A stretch of DNA of 64,000 nucleotides from DATBJG01 sp963790545. Its GTDB lineage: Bacteria > Acidobacteriota > Vicinamibacteria > Vicinamibacterales > JAMQPK01. How positions within the stretch are numbered: the stretch's first letter is position 1; every line of letters starts with the position of its first letter. Of the stretch, positions 39,283 through 49,357 are shown piece after piece. The notes under the pieces were generated by a model. That model saw nothing but the letters and a program-made list of their open reading frames with translations. It was not told where the DNA came from and did no database searches. The stretch is from the NCBI GenBank assembly GCA_963790545.1, contig CAWBPA010000026.1, forward strand, positions 1 to 64,000, read 5' to 3'. The position numbers and the translations under genes were made by a program.

Positions 39283-40776
39283 TCATGCCTTGGCCACACC
39301 GCCAACCCATTCTCGCGTCCGACTCAGCCATTTATGGAGCTTCTCTCGCTCATCAGGATTCGTGAGGGACCACAACGACCAGATAAGGATGGCGGTCAGC
39401 GCAATCGACAGCCCCGATTCCCCAGACGATGGCCAATTGCCTGGGCACAAGACTCGACAGGGCGATAGCAACGTCCCACACCACCGAACCGCGCGAGGCG
39501 GGGCCATTCGTATTGCACTGCGGATCATGTCAACCCAATTCCAGGAACTCCAGCGCGTTCAACGCCATGTAACTCAGCACCATCGCAATGGCGCTGCCGA
39601 CGTATTCCAAAGTGCTCGCAAGGACCAGATTGAGCACAATCGCCAGTACCGCGGCGCAACCTTGTACGAGAGTAATGTACCGAATTTCTCGTGCAAAGTC
39701 CAGTCCCGGAAGCGATACCAGAAACAGACCACTCAGGAACTGCGCTGTCGCGGCCATTCCTACCACCTGAGAAGCCGGATGATAAGCCGGTGGAGTGAAA
39801 GCATCACCATGGGCTTCGCCAGGACATAGAAGAGCAGGCTCACACTCCCAACACCAAAGACCTGGTCGCTACACGCTCGCCCCAGAGAACTCCGAGCCTC
39901 CGTCGGCCTGTTCATGTAAGACATGAAGAAGGGCGTCCAGGCGCACTGGAAACCAGAGACCATCAACCCTACGGCGCTGCCAAGGGTGACACCTGCCGTG
40001 TACAGGCCTACTTGTCCGGATCCGTGTAACCATTGCAGCACATACCTCCCCCCATGCTGCAACACAAACACGGCGCCAAAAGCGGGCACAAGGGAGAGTC
40101 CGAAAAAACCAATTCACTGACGAAGGTCGACTCAAACCGAATCCGACAATTCCGTATTACGGGAGCCATGAAGAGGACGCAGGCGACCAACTGCCCCACC
40201 AACTCAGCCTGCAACACGCCGGACACTCCTAACTGTCGGACGGCAACCAACCAGATCGTCAAGCAAAGGGTGGTGCTCGTGAGAGACTCGAAATCCAGAC
40301 GTAGGCGATTGGTCGGTTGACAAACATCAAATACTGCCGGAAGGGGATTGAGAGACAGCTGAACGCTGTCGCCCCAGCCGTCAGAACGACTTGCGGACCG
40401 TAACGGCTATCCTGCAGGATCCAACGCGCGATATCCTCCGAAAACGTGACCGCAATAACCATCATTGCGGCGAACTGCCAGCGAGTACCGTCGAAGCCGT
40501 CCAAATCGTTGCGTCCCGCTGCTCTTGATTAGTGCGCTCGAAGTAGCTGGGCGTCATGGCTGCGCCCAAGCCCAGCGAAAACCCGGTATTGAGTGACCAC
40601 CCCAGCGCCATCAGCAATGAAAGGGCTCCGTATTCTGCTGGGTCCAGAACGGCAGTGAGCAGCGGAAGCAGTAACAGGGCGATCGAGCGGCCGACCGCCT
40701 GTCCCACACCGTAAATGACGGTACCTCGAAGCAGTCCGGCAAGACCTTCGATGGCAGGAGCTCCCACTGACGTCAT
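39283..40776 (-). CDS. Wzx-type oligosaccharide flippase (frameshifted as read)
   Basis: About 495 residues over six frames. It begins LLRGTVIYGVGQAVGRSIAL and PLLTAVLDPAEYGALSLLMA, the typical start of the MATE/MVF-like polysaccharide flippases, followed by membrane segments such as FGAVFVLQHGGRYVLQWLHG, VGLYTAGVTLGSAVGLMVSG, and a C-terminal LSIALTAILIWSLWSL. It moves the undecaprenyl-linked unit across the inner membrane. It lies just after the UDP-GlcNAc 2-epimerase gene on the same strand. Confidence 0.82.
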
Positions 40777-40833
40777 ACGATGTTAGGCCGCAGACGCGTT
40801 ATCGCTTGGCAAGCATTCCAGCAACTCTCGACA

Positions 40834-41888
40834 TCAATCAGAAGGGCTGTCAGCGTCGTAGAGTGCACTATAGGTCGTGGTGAGAATTCGATGACCGAAC
40901 CGCCAAGACGATTCGCTCGGTATTTGTTCCGGATAATTCATTCCATTGCGGCTCGACCGTCTCCACCCATTCAGTTTCATCCCTCAATGTGACGCAAGGG
41001 ACACGCAGCCAATAGGCTTCCTTCTGTTCCCGCCTGAGTCAGTCACAATAGTCCTCGCACAGCGTTCCAGCTCGATCATGTCGAGATAGCCGACTGGATC
41101 GATCACGCGCACGGATTACGGCAGAACGTATCCAAGAGCGTCGAGGGCTTTCCGCGTACGTGGATGCACGGGAAATATCGTTATGATCCCAAACTGACCG
41201 AGAGCCGCAAGGATTACCTGAGCCGAGTCGGATTGTCCGTATTCTCCGCGCGATGGACTGTCGCCAGGATGTAGCGACGTCCTGTCAGATCCAAGCTGTC
41301 CAGAATACTTGAGCGCCGGCTTGCAGCTCCGCCAGCCCAAGTCAGCGCTTCACGCATCCGAATCGCCAACGAGATGAACCCCACTTCGAATCCCTTCGCG
41401 CTCAAGATTGTTGACAGCGACCTCGCTCGGGCAAAGCAAAAGGCTGGAGACCTAATCCGTCAAGACTGGATTGATTTCCTCAGGCATGCACCGATTGAAG
41501 CTTCGAAGGCCTGCCTCCACATGCGCAATTGGGACGCTCATCTTCGCAGCGGCAAGAGCCCCCGCCAACGTCGAGTTCGTATCGCCATAGACCAAGACCC
41601 AGTCCGGCCTCTCTAATTGAACCACCTCCTCTATGCCAACGAGCATAGAGGCGGTTTGCTGTCCGTGTGAGCCAGATCCACGCCCAAATGGATATCGGGC
41701 TGCGCGAGACCCAGTTCCTCAAAAAACACACCTGACATCTGCTCGTCGTAATGTTGTCCGGTGTGGAGCAGAATTTCGCGGTGACGGAGTCTCAGGGGAC
41801 GGCTGAGTGCAGCGGCCTTGATGAACTGGGGGCGGGCACCGACGACCGACGAATCTTCATTCAGCGATGGCCCTGGGTGCTGAACCAT
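40834..41888 (-). CDS. wecB: UDP-N-acetylglucosamine 2-epimerase (non-hydrolysing, frameshifted as read)
   Basis: About 350 residues in five frames. VVGARPQFIKAAALSRPLR, LLHTGQHYDEQMSGVFFEEL, VYGDTNSTLAGALAAAKM, AHVEAGLRSFNRCMPEEINP, ILATVHRAENTDNPTRL, FPVHPRTRKALDALG, and after a frame change TDSGGN then QKEAYWLRVPCVTLRDETEW. These are the full set of family motifs, including the catalytic His of HPRTR and Glu of PEEINP. The product is UDP-ManNAc, a precursor for the operon's glycan. The last residues read SALYDADSPSD before TGA at 40834-40836. Confidence 0.88.
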
Positions 41889-41901
41889 CTCTAGTGATGC
41901 A

Positions 41902-42250
41902 TCAATGGTTGATCGGCCTGGATCGACCAGCTCCCGCCGTCTGCCCTACAAAGGATTGATCGCTGGACGGCTGAGAAGCCCGCAAGGCGGGACAGGGAAT
42001 CTTCAAGAGTCGAACATCTGCCATCATCATCTGTATTGGGCCAACGCCTGTCAAGCTACCCGTAGGGCTCAGCACCGAGCGCGAAACCGATTCGCGAACA
42101 ACTGTAGCGCTGGGCTCGTAGTATCCTTTCAAATTCTCCACGTAGAACAGCCCGTTTACGAAGGCATCGTGATACAGCTTCTGAGGGTGATGCCCTGCAG
42201 GACGACGCGGCTCTGAGGGGCAGGACGGGCGGCGAGATCCCGAGTCGACG
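41902..42250 (-). CDS. Possible 3' fragment of an unrecognised gene upstream of wecB
   Basis: The minus frame ending at 41902 reads QKLYHDAFVNGLFYVENLKG then YYEPSATVVRESVSRSVLSP, protein-like in composition, and stops 14 bp before the wecB start. No family was recognised, and no start or upstream part is visible because the plus-strand membrane-transferase gene begins at 42316. It may be a truncated gene or a frame-broken remnant. Confidence 0.3.
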
Positions 42251-42315
42251 AGACCTGTTGACCGACAACCGCAGCGACGTGTGTCGCTGGCATTCATGAA
42301 GCGTTCGGGCTGCTG

Positions 42316-44365
42316 ATGCGTGGACGCCTGGAAGGAGTGCTGTGCGGTTCGATCGTCGCCGCAATCGTGCTCCTGGTCAGTCCTGGCTCGTGGGAGGCCA
42401 CTTTCGGCGGTACTCCACTGACCTTGAGCGCCCGCGTGGCACTGTTGGCTCTCCTTGCCTGCGGCGCATGGCTCGTCGTCGCTCGACCTACCCGCCGGGC
42501 CTCGGCGTCCGGACTGTTGCTGATATCCGCTCTCGTTCCCATCAAGGCCGCGAACGGATTGATCGAGGCCCTCAGGGTTGGGTGGGCCGCTACACCGTCG
42601 TTGACAGAGTCCCGGCGCGAGTCTGGCTCCTTGCCTTTTTCTTCTGGCGATTCGACGAGCACCCCTTTCGGATCGATCGGCGGCTGGCGCTCGGTTGGAA
42701 CGGGTTTCAATTCGACTTCCTGAACGACAACGAGCGGTACAGGCCGACGGCCCATAAACCGTCACGTATCGAGGAACTGCCCATCGATATGGAGTGGTCG
42801 ACCTGGCTCCTGGCAACAAAAACCAGCGTCTGCTGATCGATGTGTATTCCACGGCGCCGGTGGACCTGGAGCTCGACTCCCATCAATGGAAGGCCGTCAG
42901 GACGGGGTTGTCTGGAGGACGGGCGCAACGCTGGCGGCTCCGGGATGCACCATCTGAAAGCCGTCTACCGGAAGCCCGCCGGAACAGTCGCGGCGCTCAC
43001 GGTCGACATGACGCTGGATGGGCTCCACCGAACTACAGGCATTCGAGGCCCGACCTGCGCCTCGGCCGGCGAGCCACAGTCACCAACGACGGGCTGGTGC
43101 TGGTCTGCGCACTATCCGGAGTGCTGTATCAGTTCTGGCTGGCGTTCGGAGCAGAGCAGAAAGTGCGCCCGCGGTTCGGCGCCACGAGTAAGTCGGCGCT
43201 CGCCGCGTGGAGCGCTTGCGCCGTGGTGCTCGCGGCGGCGTTCGTTGTCGCGAAGCCGCTCTTCGGTATCACCGTCGAATTGAGCTACGGCGACGACTGG
43301 CTGGCGTATGAGAGCAACGCCCGAAACGTGGGCGAGGGAGGGCTACTGATGCCGCTGGGCCGGGCCCCAGGTAGCGGGGCCAATTTCCTCTATCCGCTGT
43401 ATTCGTACACGCTGGCTGGCGTGCACTGGTTGGTGGGTGACGGGGACGCCGCCGCGGTATTGTTCAACAAGTACGGACTGCGCCGCCTCCTTCCGCTGCT
43501 CCTGGGGCCCTCGGTGGCGCACGCTGCCACGCGTGGCGCAGGTTATCGGCCTGGCGGTCCTGACGGCCACGTTTATCCACGCATCGATCTACTGGGCCGC
43601 AACACTCACCGATAACCTGTTCATCCCCCTGTCCATCGCCGCCGTTGCCGCGGCCGCCGTGACGACGTTGCCGCCTTATCGAGTGGTTGCTGCTATCGCA
43701 GGTGTGCTGTGGTCGAGGCTTTGGCGGGGGCGACGGGGCCGCCATGATCCTATCGTCTGCGTCTTGTGTGCGATGCTGGCATTGCCAACGGATGCGGATA
43801 TCCGTGAACGAACCGTGCGAGCAGCGATTTTCGTCGCGATGTATGTCATCGGCCTGAGTCCATTCATCGCCCGCAACTACATCATGTCGAGGCAGTTCGT
43901 GGTGACCGTGACACTGTCACACGCAATCACGGCCGCGCTGATTGCCACCCGAGGGCGGCGTGGCTGTCGTGAAGTTCAAGGACAACCCGCCACGATGGAC
44001 CCAAGCGCTGCGAGGCGGGCTGGATGCTGTTCAAACGGCGGCCCGGCGATCCTGCTCTGGCTCGAGGGTAAGTAAGGTCTTATACGCGCTCGGCTTCACG
44101 AAGTTCGGTGGGCCACCAGTACTGCTCGGAAGCTTTCCTGCATTCCTGGTTCTATTTGCGGCCGCGGGTTGGCTCAGACGCGTCCCCGGGCATCTGATGC
44201 TGGCCACTGGCGCGTTCATCGTGTCCCACCTGGCGGCGGTCGTGATTGCCTATCCGTGGTCTGTACAGCTACAAGACCATCCTTCCCGTTCAATACCTGA
44301 TGTTGTTCTGCGGCATGCTTCTCTCACACGCAGGACGACGGCCGATGTCGGCGCCGGGATCATGA
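42316..44365 (+). CDS. GT39/PMT-like membrane glycosyltransferase (frameshifted as read)
   Basis: About 680 residues in several plus-strand frames. N-terminal membrane segments VLCGSIVAAIVLLVSPGSW and ARVALLALLACGAWLVVA. Middle: ALAAWSACAVVLAAAFVVAK, then ELSYGDDWLAYESNARNVGE and NFLYPLYSYTLAGVHWLVGD, which resembles the first extracytoplasmic loop of ArnT/PMT enzymes with its acidic pair. Later VIGLSPFIARNYIMSRQFVV and LGSFPAFLVLFAAAGWLRR. After one more shift the end reads LYSYKTILPVQYLMLFCG and stops at 44363-44365. It would move a sugar from a polyprenyl carrier on the outer face. Convergent with the methyltransferase, overlapping by 6 bp. Confidence 0.65.
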
Positions 44366-44867
44366 CGCTGCCGGGAACGCAGCGCCATGATGAGCTCGCC
44401 ACGGAGAATGTACCGCGTCAGCTTCGTGCGTGAACCCGAGCGCGGAGAAATGCTGTAGGAGCTCATCCCGGGTGTAGTGGCAAATCTGCTCGTCTGCATA
44501 AGCGCCCGGGGCGAAAACACTATAGGCCTTTTCGGTGACGACCCACTGCCAGTTCGCGTAATCCGGCGTCCGAGGACGAGGCGGCCGCCGGGCTTCAACA
44601 CGCGTATCAGCTCTGAAAGAATCCAGGAGTCCTTCCGGCACGTGCTCGATCACCTGGGAACAGAGCACACAGGAAAAGGATTTGTCCGCGAACGGCAACG
44701 CAAAGCCTGAGCCCTCTACAAGGCGGTGCGCTGTACCTCCGGGAATAGCGCAGCTTGCGCAACAGGATGTCGACCGCCACGCTGCCCTTCGGGAGGGCCG
44801 AAATGATCCGGCTCGAGCCGCAGCCCACATCGAGCACGGGCCCCTCACCCCGAATCAGTTCGGTCAC
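44360..44867 (-). CDS. SAM-dependent methyltransferase domain following GT2 (possibly fused, frameshifted)
   Basis: About 170 residues. Motif I is GPVLDVGCGSSRIISALPKG, then GSGFALPFADKSFSCVLCSQ and VIEHVPEGLLDSF, TPDYANWQWVVTEKAYSVF and YTRDELLQHFSALGF. One frame change lies near 44760. The GTG at 44865-44867 overlaps the GT2 stop. However, the residues upstream in this frame (LQRYWQRLRYRYVTELIRG) look like continued protein, so the natural product is probably a bifunctional glycosyltransferase-methyltransferase with an indel near 44905. Confidence 0.75.
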
Positions 44868-45633
44868 GTATCGATACCGCAGTCGCTGCCAATACCGTTG
44901 CAGCGGATCGGGCTGTCGTGCGCCCGGGCATCGTAATCCGCACGCTCGATCGAGTTTCGCAGCTTCCAGAGTCGATAGAACGTGCGGGCGTAATCGAGCC
45001 CGAATCGCACAAGGCGGGAGCTCGTGCCTCCGTGGCCATGCGGCTCGTTAGTGAACGGCACCTCGGCCACGCGCCAGCCCTCTGCGTAGGCACGCACGAG
45101 AAGCGCCTGGACGGCGGCGAAATGGGGCGGCAGTGGTTGGGAATGCGGCGACAGGAGCGCCCGTCTGAGATACAAGCGGAACCCGCTCGACATATCCGCG
45201 ACTCGCCGGCTCAGCCCCCGGCTGAACACCATATTGAGCGTGCGGCTGAGCACGTAGCGCGGGAGGGAGACTACGGCGCGCCCACCCTCGACGAATCGTG
45301 ATGCTCTGACGATCTCTGCCTGCCGTCTCGCCGCCCACAGTGCCGCGATGACGTTCGGCGGATGAGACTCGTCGGCGTCCATGGTCAGCACCCACTCGCC
45401 CGCCGCCGCCGCAAAGCCGGCCTGTAAGGCGCGACCGTAGCCGCGAGCGCCTGGCACGACAACGCGGGCGCCCGCCACCCGCGCCGCGTTTTCATACGCC
45501 GCATCACCGGGGAGATGACGACGACGATCTCACCAGTGATTCGGTTCGAGTCGAAGGTTTGACGGATTGCCGGGAGCAACGTCGCGGGGTGGGGCCTGGT
45601 GTCCGTCGCAAGCACAATGACCGACAACTGCAT
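44864..45633 (-). CDS. Glycosyltransferase family 2 (dolichol-phosphate-mannose-synthase-like, frameshifted)
   Basis: About 255 residues. It starts MQLSVIVLATDTRPHP at 45633. After a frame change near 45505 it continues VAGARVVVPGARGYGRALQA, then GEWVLTMDADESHPPNVIAA with the metal-binding DAD motif, RFVEGGRAVVSLPRYVLSRT, and VADMSSGFRLYLRRALLSP. This is the GT-A fold of polyprenyl-phosphate glycosyltransferases. Such an enzyme would supply the lipid-linked sugar used by the convergent GT39-like protein, a plausible functional pair. Confidence 0.82.
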
Positions 45634-45834
45634 CGGACGATAGATTACGCGAGCGCGCGCCCAGTGAATAGAGACCGAAAGTCGCCCCTCGAGTACGGCC
45701 GGTCCACCCTAACTCTCGCCGGAAGCGCGCTTCCGCGCCATGGCGCGGCAGCACACCCGAATCTGGCCGCCCAGGCGGCGGTCAGGCGAACTGCCCTTCC
45801 GATTCCTTCCTCCAGCGTGAACCGGGCTGATTGC

Positions 45835-46245
45835 CTAGAGTGTTAATAGTTTTTGAAGGGGACTTAAGGTCGGCTGCTGGCGTGAGTATGCTGGCCCGTT
45901 ACAAACAGTTTGAATGATGCTGTCCAGCAAGACTATGGTGAAGTCCCCCGAGGCATCTGCTCGACATTTTGCCTCAATAAGTCGGGAGCATGTACCTGAA
46001 GGTTCGATCGCGTAAATGTGTTGAACTCCGGTTTGCAACAACATAATTACGAGACGGCCCAAACCACTGCCGATCTCGGCTACGGTCGACCCAATTAGAC
46101 CGTCGAACATATCTTCGAGCAGTCCGACAAATCCGTACGAACCTTCGTTATTCCGAAACCGCGCCCACTGTCGCCCGAAGCTATCGATAGTCTTCTGGCC
46201 CAGAGTTAGGCCGTTCGACTCGGGCGCTTTTGATGAGACCTGCAC
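45835..46245 (-). CDS. N-terminal part of a SAM-dependent methyltransferase, truncated
   Basis: 136 residues. KTIDSFGRQWARFRNNEGSY then a SAM motif I, TVAEIGSGLGRLVIMLLQTG, and IYAIEPS. After about residue 100 similarity fades (SRQQPTLSPLQKLLTL) and a stop follows. The rest of the fold is missing and was not found in other frames within 200 bp downstream. It is either a truncated pseudogene or broken by indels I could not place. Confidence 0.55.
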   Translation of the reverse strand: MQVSSKAPESNGLTLGQKTIDSFGRQWARFRNNEGSYGFVGLLEDMFDGLIGSTVAEIGSGLGRLVIMLLQTGVQHIYAIEPSGTCSRLIEAKCRADASGDFTIVLLDSIIQTVCNGPAYSRQQPTLSPLQKLLTL

Positions 46246-46377
46246 TGTAAGACGTGCTGACCGCGAGTTGGCTGCGTTAGAAGACCCGAGAATTGGATTG
46301 GCTGAGCGTCAGGATCTACGTGGGCGCGGTCAGCAAAGGATGGCGAGACGCGCATGGGAGATGCGACTTAGCGTGGC

Positions 46378-46408
46378 CCAGGCCGTTCTGTCGTTCAGAA
46401 CGGCCTGG
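46378..46408. repeat. Perfect 13-bp hairpin
   Basis: CCAGGCCGTTCTG and CAGAACGGCCTGG are exact inverses around a 5-nt loop (TCGTT). It lies 22 bp beyond the stop of the minus-strand VCBS gene. No T-run follows on either strand, so it is not a classic intrinsic terminator. Confidence 0.75.
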
Positions 46409-46429
46409 AGATCGGATTGTTAATCGGGG

Positions 46430-47821
46430 TCAGAAAATCCCGGTCGTGTAGCCGAAAGCGCCAGGAGTCGTCGTAATTGCCTGATACCAAGCTCGATCCT
46501 CAGGGTCGTAGAGAACCACGTCTGACTTACCATCCCCATTCAAGTCGCTAACGATGGTTTCCCACTGTGCCCAGCCCCCTGCGAAGTAGGTAAACCCGCT
46601 TCCAGTGTTGATCACCTTGTACCATCCGCCGCTTGGCACATGCAGGAAAAAGTCCGTGAGCCCATTGCCGTCGAAGTCGGCGACGCGCACGGTCCACCCG
46701 GTGTCCACCCGCCCCCTACGTAAGCAAAACCACCAGTTCCGTCTCCCGTATTTGTTGCTCAGTACCACGTTCCGTTCGTAACGTTGTAGAGGAACACATC
46801 GTCGCGGTTATCGCCGTTCAGTCGACTATAAATGGCGACCACCCCGGTGACCACCCACCCGACGAATACACAAACACACCGGGACCACGGTTAATTGCTT
46901 TGTAATATGCGCCATTCGCTGGATTGTAGAGGAGGAGATCGCTGACGTTATCCCCGTCGAAATCGGCCGGGAAGACTTGCCAGCCCGGTGCCCACCCACC
47001 ACTTGCGTAGCTAAACCCCTGGGTGCCGTCGCCCGTGCTCCGTGCCTTCGAACCAGATGCCCGTCGCGGGATTGTAGAGGAAAACGTCTGACCTGCTGTC
47101 TCCATTGAGGTCCAGGATCGAAACGTTGAACCCCGGCTGCCAGCCCCCTGCGTAATAGGTAAAGCCCGCACCGGTATTGATAACCTTGTACCACTGGCCA
47201 GTCGACGGTGCGTACAGCAACAGGTCATCCAGGCCATTACCATTGAAGTCGGCGCGAAAGAGGCTCCACCCCGGTGACCATCCGCCGGAAATCCCTTGGG
47301 TAAATGAATTCTCCGTGGTTCCGATCTGGACGTTCCAACTCCCGGTGGTGCCATTGTAGAACAGCAACTCTTTGAAGGCATCGCCGGTGATGTTGAGCGG
47401 AAGCGCCGCCGAGGGTAACGGCTCGGCAAACCCCACCGGTCGAATTGGCAGAAGAAACCGGCTCATGTCACAGCCACTGGTCGGACCCAACTGGCATGGG
47501 CCAACGTCCTGCCATGTCGGCGTCGATGCGCCACCCGCATCGATCAGCACATCAAAGTGATGTGGCGGGTTGCCCGGTCCCCCGATGAGGATATCGCAAG
47601 ATATGAAACCACCGGGGCGCAGGGCATCGTGATCCTGCATTCTTGCTGCAACATCCCCCAGCCTTCGGCACGGTGTTCCCAGGCAACGCGATTGACAATT
47701 CGCCAATCTGCGCAGGTGACATCCGCGTCGGGTATTCGGCTCGGATTCTCTGAAGAGTAGGTAGAAGGTTCTGCGCCATTAGAGGCGACGACCAGCACAG
47801 AATCGTTAAGACGATGACCAT
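46430..47821 (-). CDS. Secreted protein with unknown N-terminal domain and seven FG-GAP/VCBS repeats (frameshifted)
   Basis: About 460 residues over several frames. Signal peptide MVIVLTILCWSSPLMAQ (start at 47821; 47884 possible). The N-terminal domain reads LLPTLQRIRAEYPTRMSPAQ, then RVAWEHRAEGWGML in another frame, GGFISCDILIGGPGN, HHFDVLIDAGGASTPTWQDV. I do not recognise it. Repeats follow: DFNGNGLDDLLLYAPSTGQW, DLNGDSRSDVFLYNPATGIW, DFDGDNVSDLLLYNPANGAY, DFDGNGLTDFFLHVPSGGWY, DLNGDGKSDVVLYDPEDRAW, ending AITTTPGAFGYTTGIF. Repeat order matches the proteins at 24-26 kb and 55-56.6 kb. Confidence 0.78.
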
Positions 47822-48360
47822 CAATCTCACAACAGGGCTCCAGTCAAAATGTTCAAGTGTTCGCGATATCACATTCCAGGGCAAATAACCACTCGCCGGT
47901 TACATCCAATCTCGCCGATGTTGTAGGCCGAACAGACTAAGTTCTTCACGACCGCCGAGCTCGAACGATAAGCGGCGTACGAACACGTTCGCCGGCTGCG
48001 GTCGCGTCTCACAGAAGGCGGAAAAGGGTGACTCATGGCTGATCCACCCACCTAGCTCAGCAGTTTCAATTGTTTAAGGTCGCGGCGATGGAGGTACCCA
48101 GTAACACGCTGCAAAAATCGAGCCGACTCTATCCGGCAGCTGCTTTTGTCTTTACGCGCAATTTTCCTATGCATCTGGAAGATTTCGCAACCTCATTTGG
48201 TTTCTGGCTGGAAAATCTACATTGTTTAGTGCGTAAGTTCTTCAACCTCGGCCCATTGGCATCTCGGTTCGTTCACGGCACTCTAGGCTGACCATCAGTT
48301 CTGTTATCGCTTTTACAAGTTTGTCCCTCGGTTCAACTTCGAGGGAGAGTCGCGGCAACC
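47822..48360. other. Intergenic region without recognisable features
   Basis: 540 bp upstream of the VCBS gene. GC is visibly lower than in the flanking genes. A plus-strand 73-codon frame at 48070 has no SD or family resemblance and is not called. It presumably holds the VCBS promoter. Confidence 0.5.
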
Positions 48361-49188
48361 TTACCCTGTCTTCGAACGACGCTTCTGAACTACCACATTC
48401 ATATCGATCGGGTGATATGCCGCCCGCACGACGGGCTGATAAACCAGCGACCTCAAAAATGGCACGTAGGAGAAGCCTCGGAACGCGATGCTTGCGTGTC
48501 TTGCCAAAGGCAGCTTGATTTTCATCCGGTCCCCGAGCGGCCAGTAGCCGCCAGGCGTCAGTTCGAGAGTCTGACAATCAAAGATCCGCTCAAACAAAAG
48601 ACGCAATGACGAAGCATCGAAATTCCGCACGTGAACGTATTCGTACGGGAACGATGGGTCCAGATAGCGGCTCAAATCCTCATAGACAGGTACGCGAACA
48701 ATCAAAACGCCGGTATCCTTCAATACGTTTAGCATGCGTTCGCAGCAAAGATTCAAATCGAGCACGTGCTCAAGCACGTCTGTGCAAACAATGACATCGA
48801 AGGTGTCTGGTTTGTAGGGCATGTCTTCGATGCGCGCATAGCACACATCGATCCCAACCTCCCGAGACACTTTTAAGTAACCTCTACTGATGTCCATGCC
48901 GTGCCGTCGAAGGCCTGGAAAATTCTGCAGCATCCGACCGAGACCAACTCCGACGTCGAGAATCGAGTCACCCGGCTGAGAGTACTTCGTAATCAACGCA
49001 ATCGTTGTCGCCTCCATCTCACGCCAAAGGCGTTCCGGAATCCACGGATTCGTACCCTTGGTCGCGAGCGAGGCAAGATGATCCTCCGCAATCCGTTCGT
49101 AATTCTCCGTAAATCGGTCTGGTGCTGAAAAGACAGGAATCCCTTCCCATACACTTAGGGGAGGTTTGGCGAAAACGTTTTCAGTCAT
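48361..49188 (-). CDS. Class I SAM-dependent methyltransferase
   Basis: 275 residues, intact. Motif I is DSILDVGVGLGRMLQNFPG, motif II CYARIEDMPYKPDTFDVIVC, then DVLEHVLDLNLCCERMLNV and LKDTGVLIVRVPVYED. The C-terminal part (YEYVHVRNFDASSLRLLFER) is like that of methyltransferases in polysaccharide clusters. The substrate is unknown. ATG at 49186-49188. One of the few unbroken genes next to the indel-rich part. Confidence 0.85.
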   Translation of the reverse strand: MTENVFAKPPLSVWEGIPVFSAPDRFTENYERIAEDHLASLATKGTNPWIPERLWREMEATTIALITKYSQPGDSILDVGVGLGRMLQNFPGLRRHGMDISRGYLKVSREVGIDVCYARIEDMPYKPDTFDVIVCTDVLEHVLDLNLCCERMLNVLKDTGVLIVRVPVYEDLSRYLDPSFPYEYVHVRNFDASSLRLLFERIFDCQTLELTPGGYWPLGDRMKIKLPLARHASIAFRGFSYVPFLRSLVYQPVVRAAYHPIDMNVVVQKRRSKTG

Positions 49189-49357
49189 GTGATGTGGAGG
49201 TATACATACGTATGCGCTGATATTTTCCTCTGGCTCCTTGTATGAATCAATCGATCAGATGGATGGGGTTAATATCGGTGCGGTTGATTCGGTGACACTA
49301 TTACCTTTTCAAGCAACCAGTACTTCATTACGCATGCTATAGTCCGCAAACTGCGGC

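Noticed and set aside
41902..42852. 316-codon minus-strand frame as a full gene
   Set aside because: Its upstream two thirds overlap the GT39-like gene and are Arg/Ser/Pro-rich; only the last 100 codons look protein-like and are listed as a possible fragment.
46378..46408. Hairpin as an intrinsic terminator
   Set aside because: No T-run follows the stem on either strand.
30343..47821. The glycan region as a decayed pseudogene island
   Set aside because: Motifs persist after nearly every frame break and only one in-frame stop was found, so sequencing or assembly indels explain it better; not excluded.
48070..48291. 73-codon plus-strand frame in a long gap
   Set aside because: No SD, no family resemblance and no conserved neighbour.
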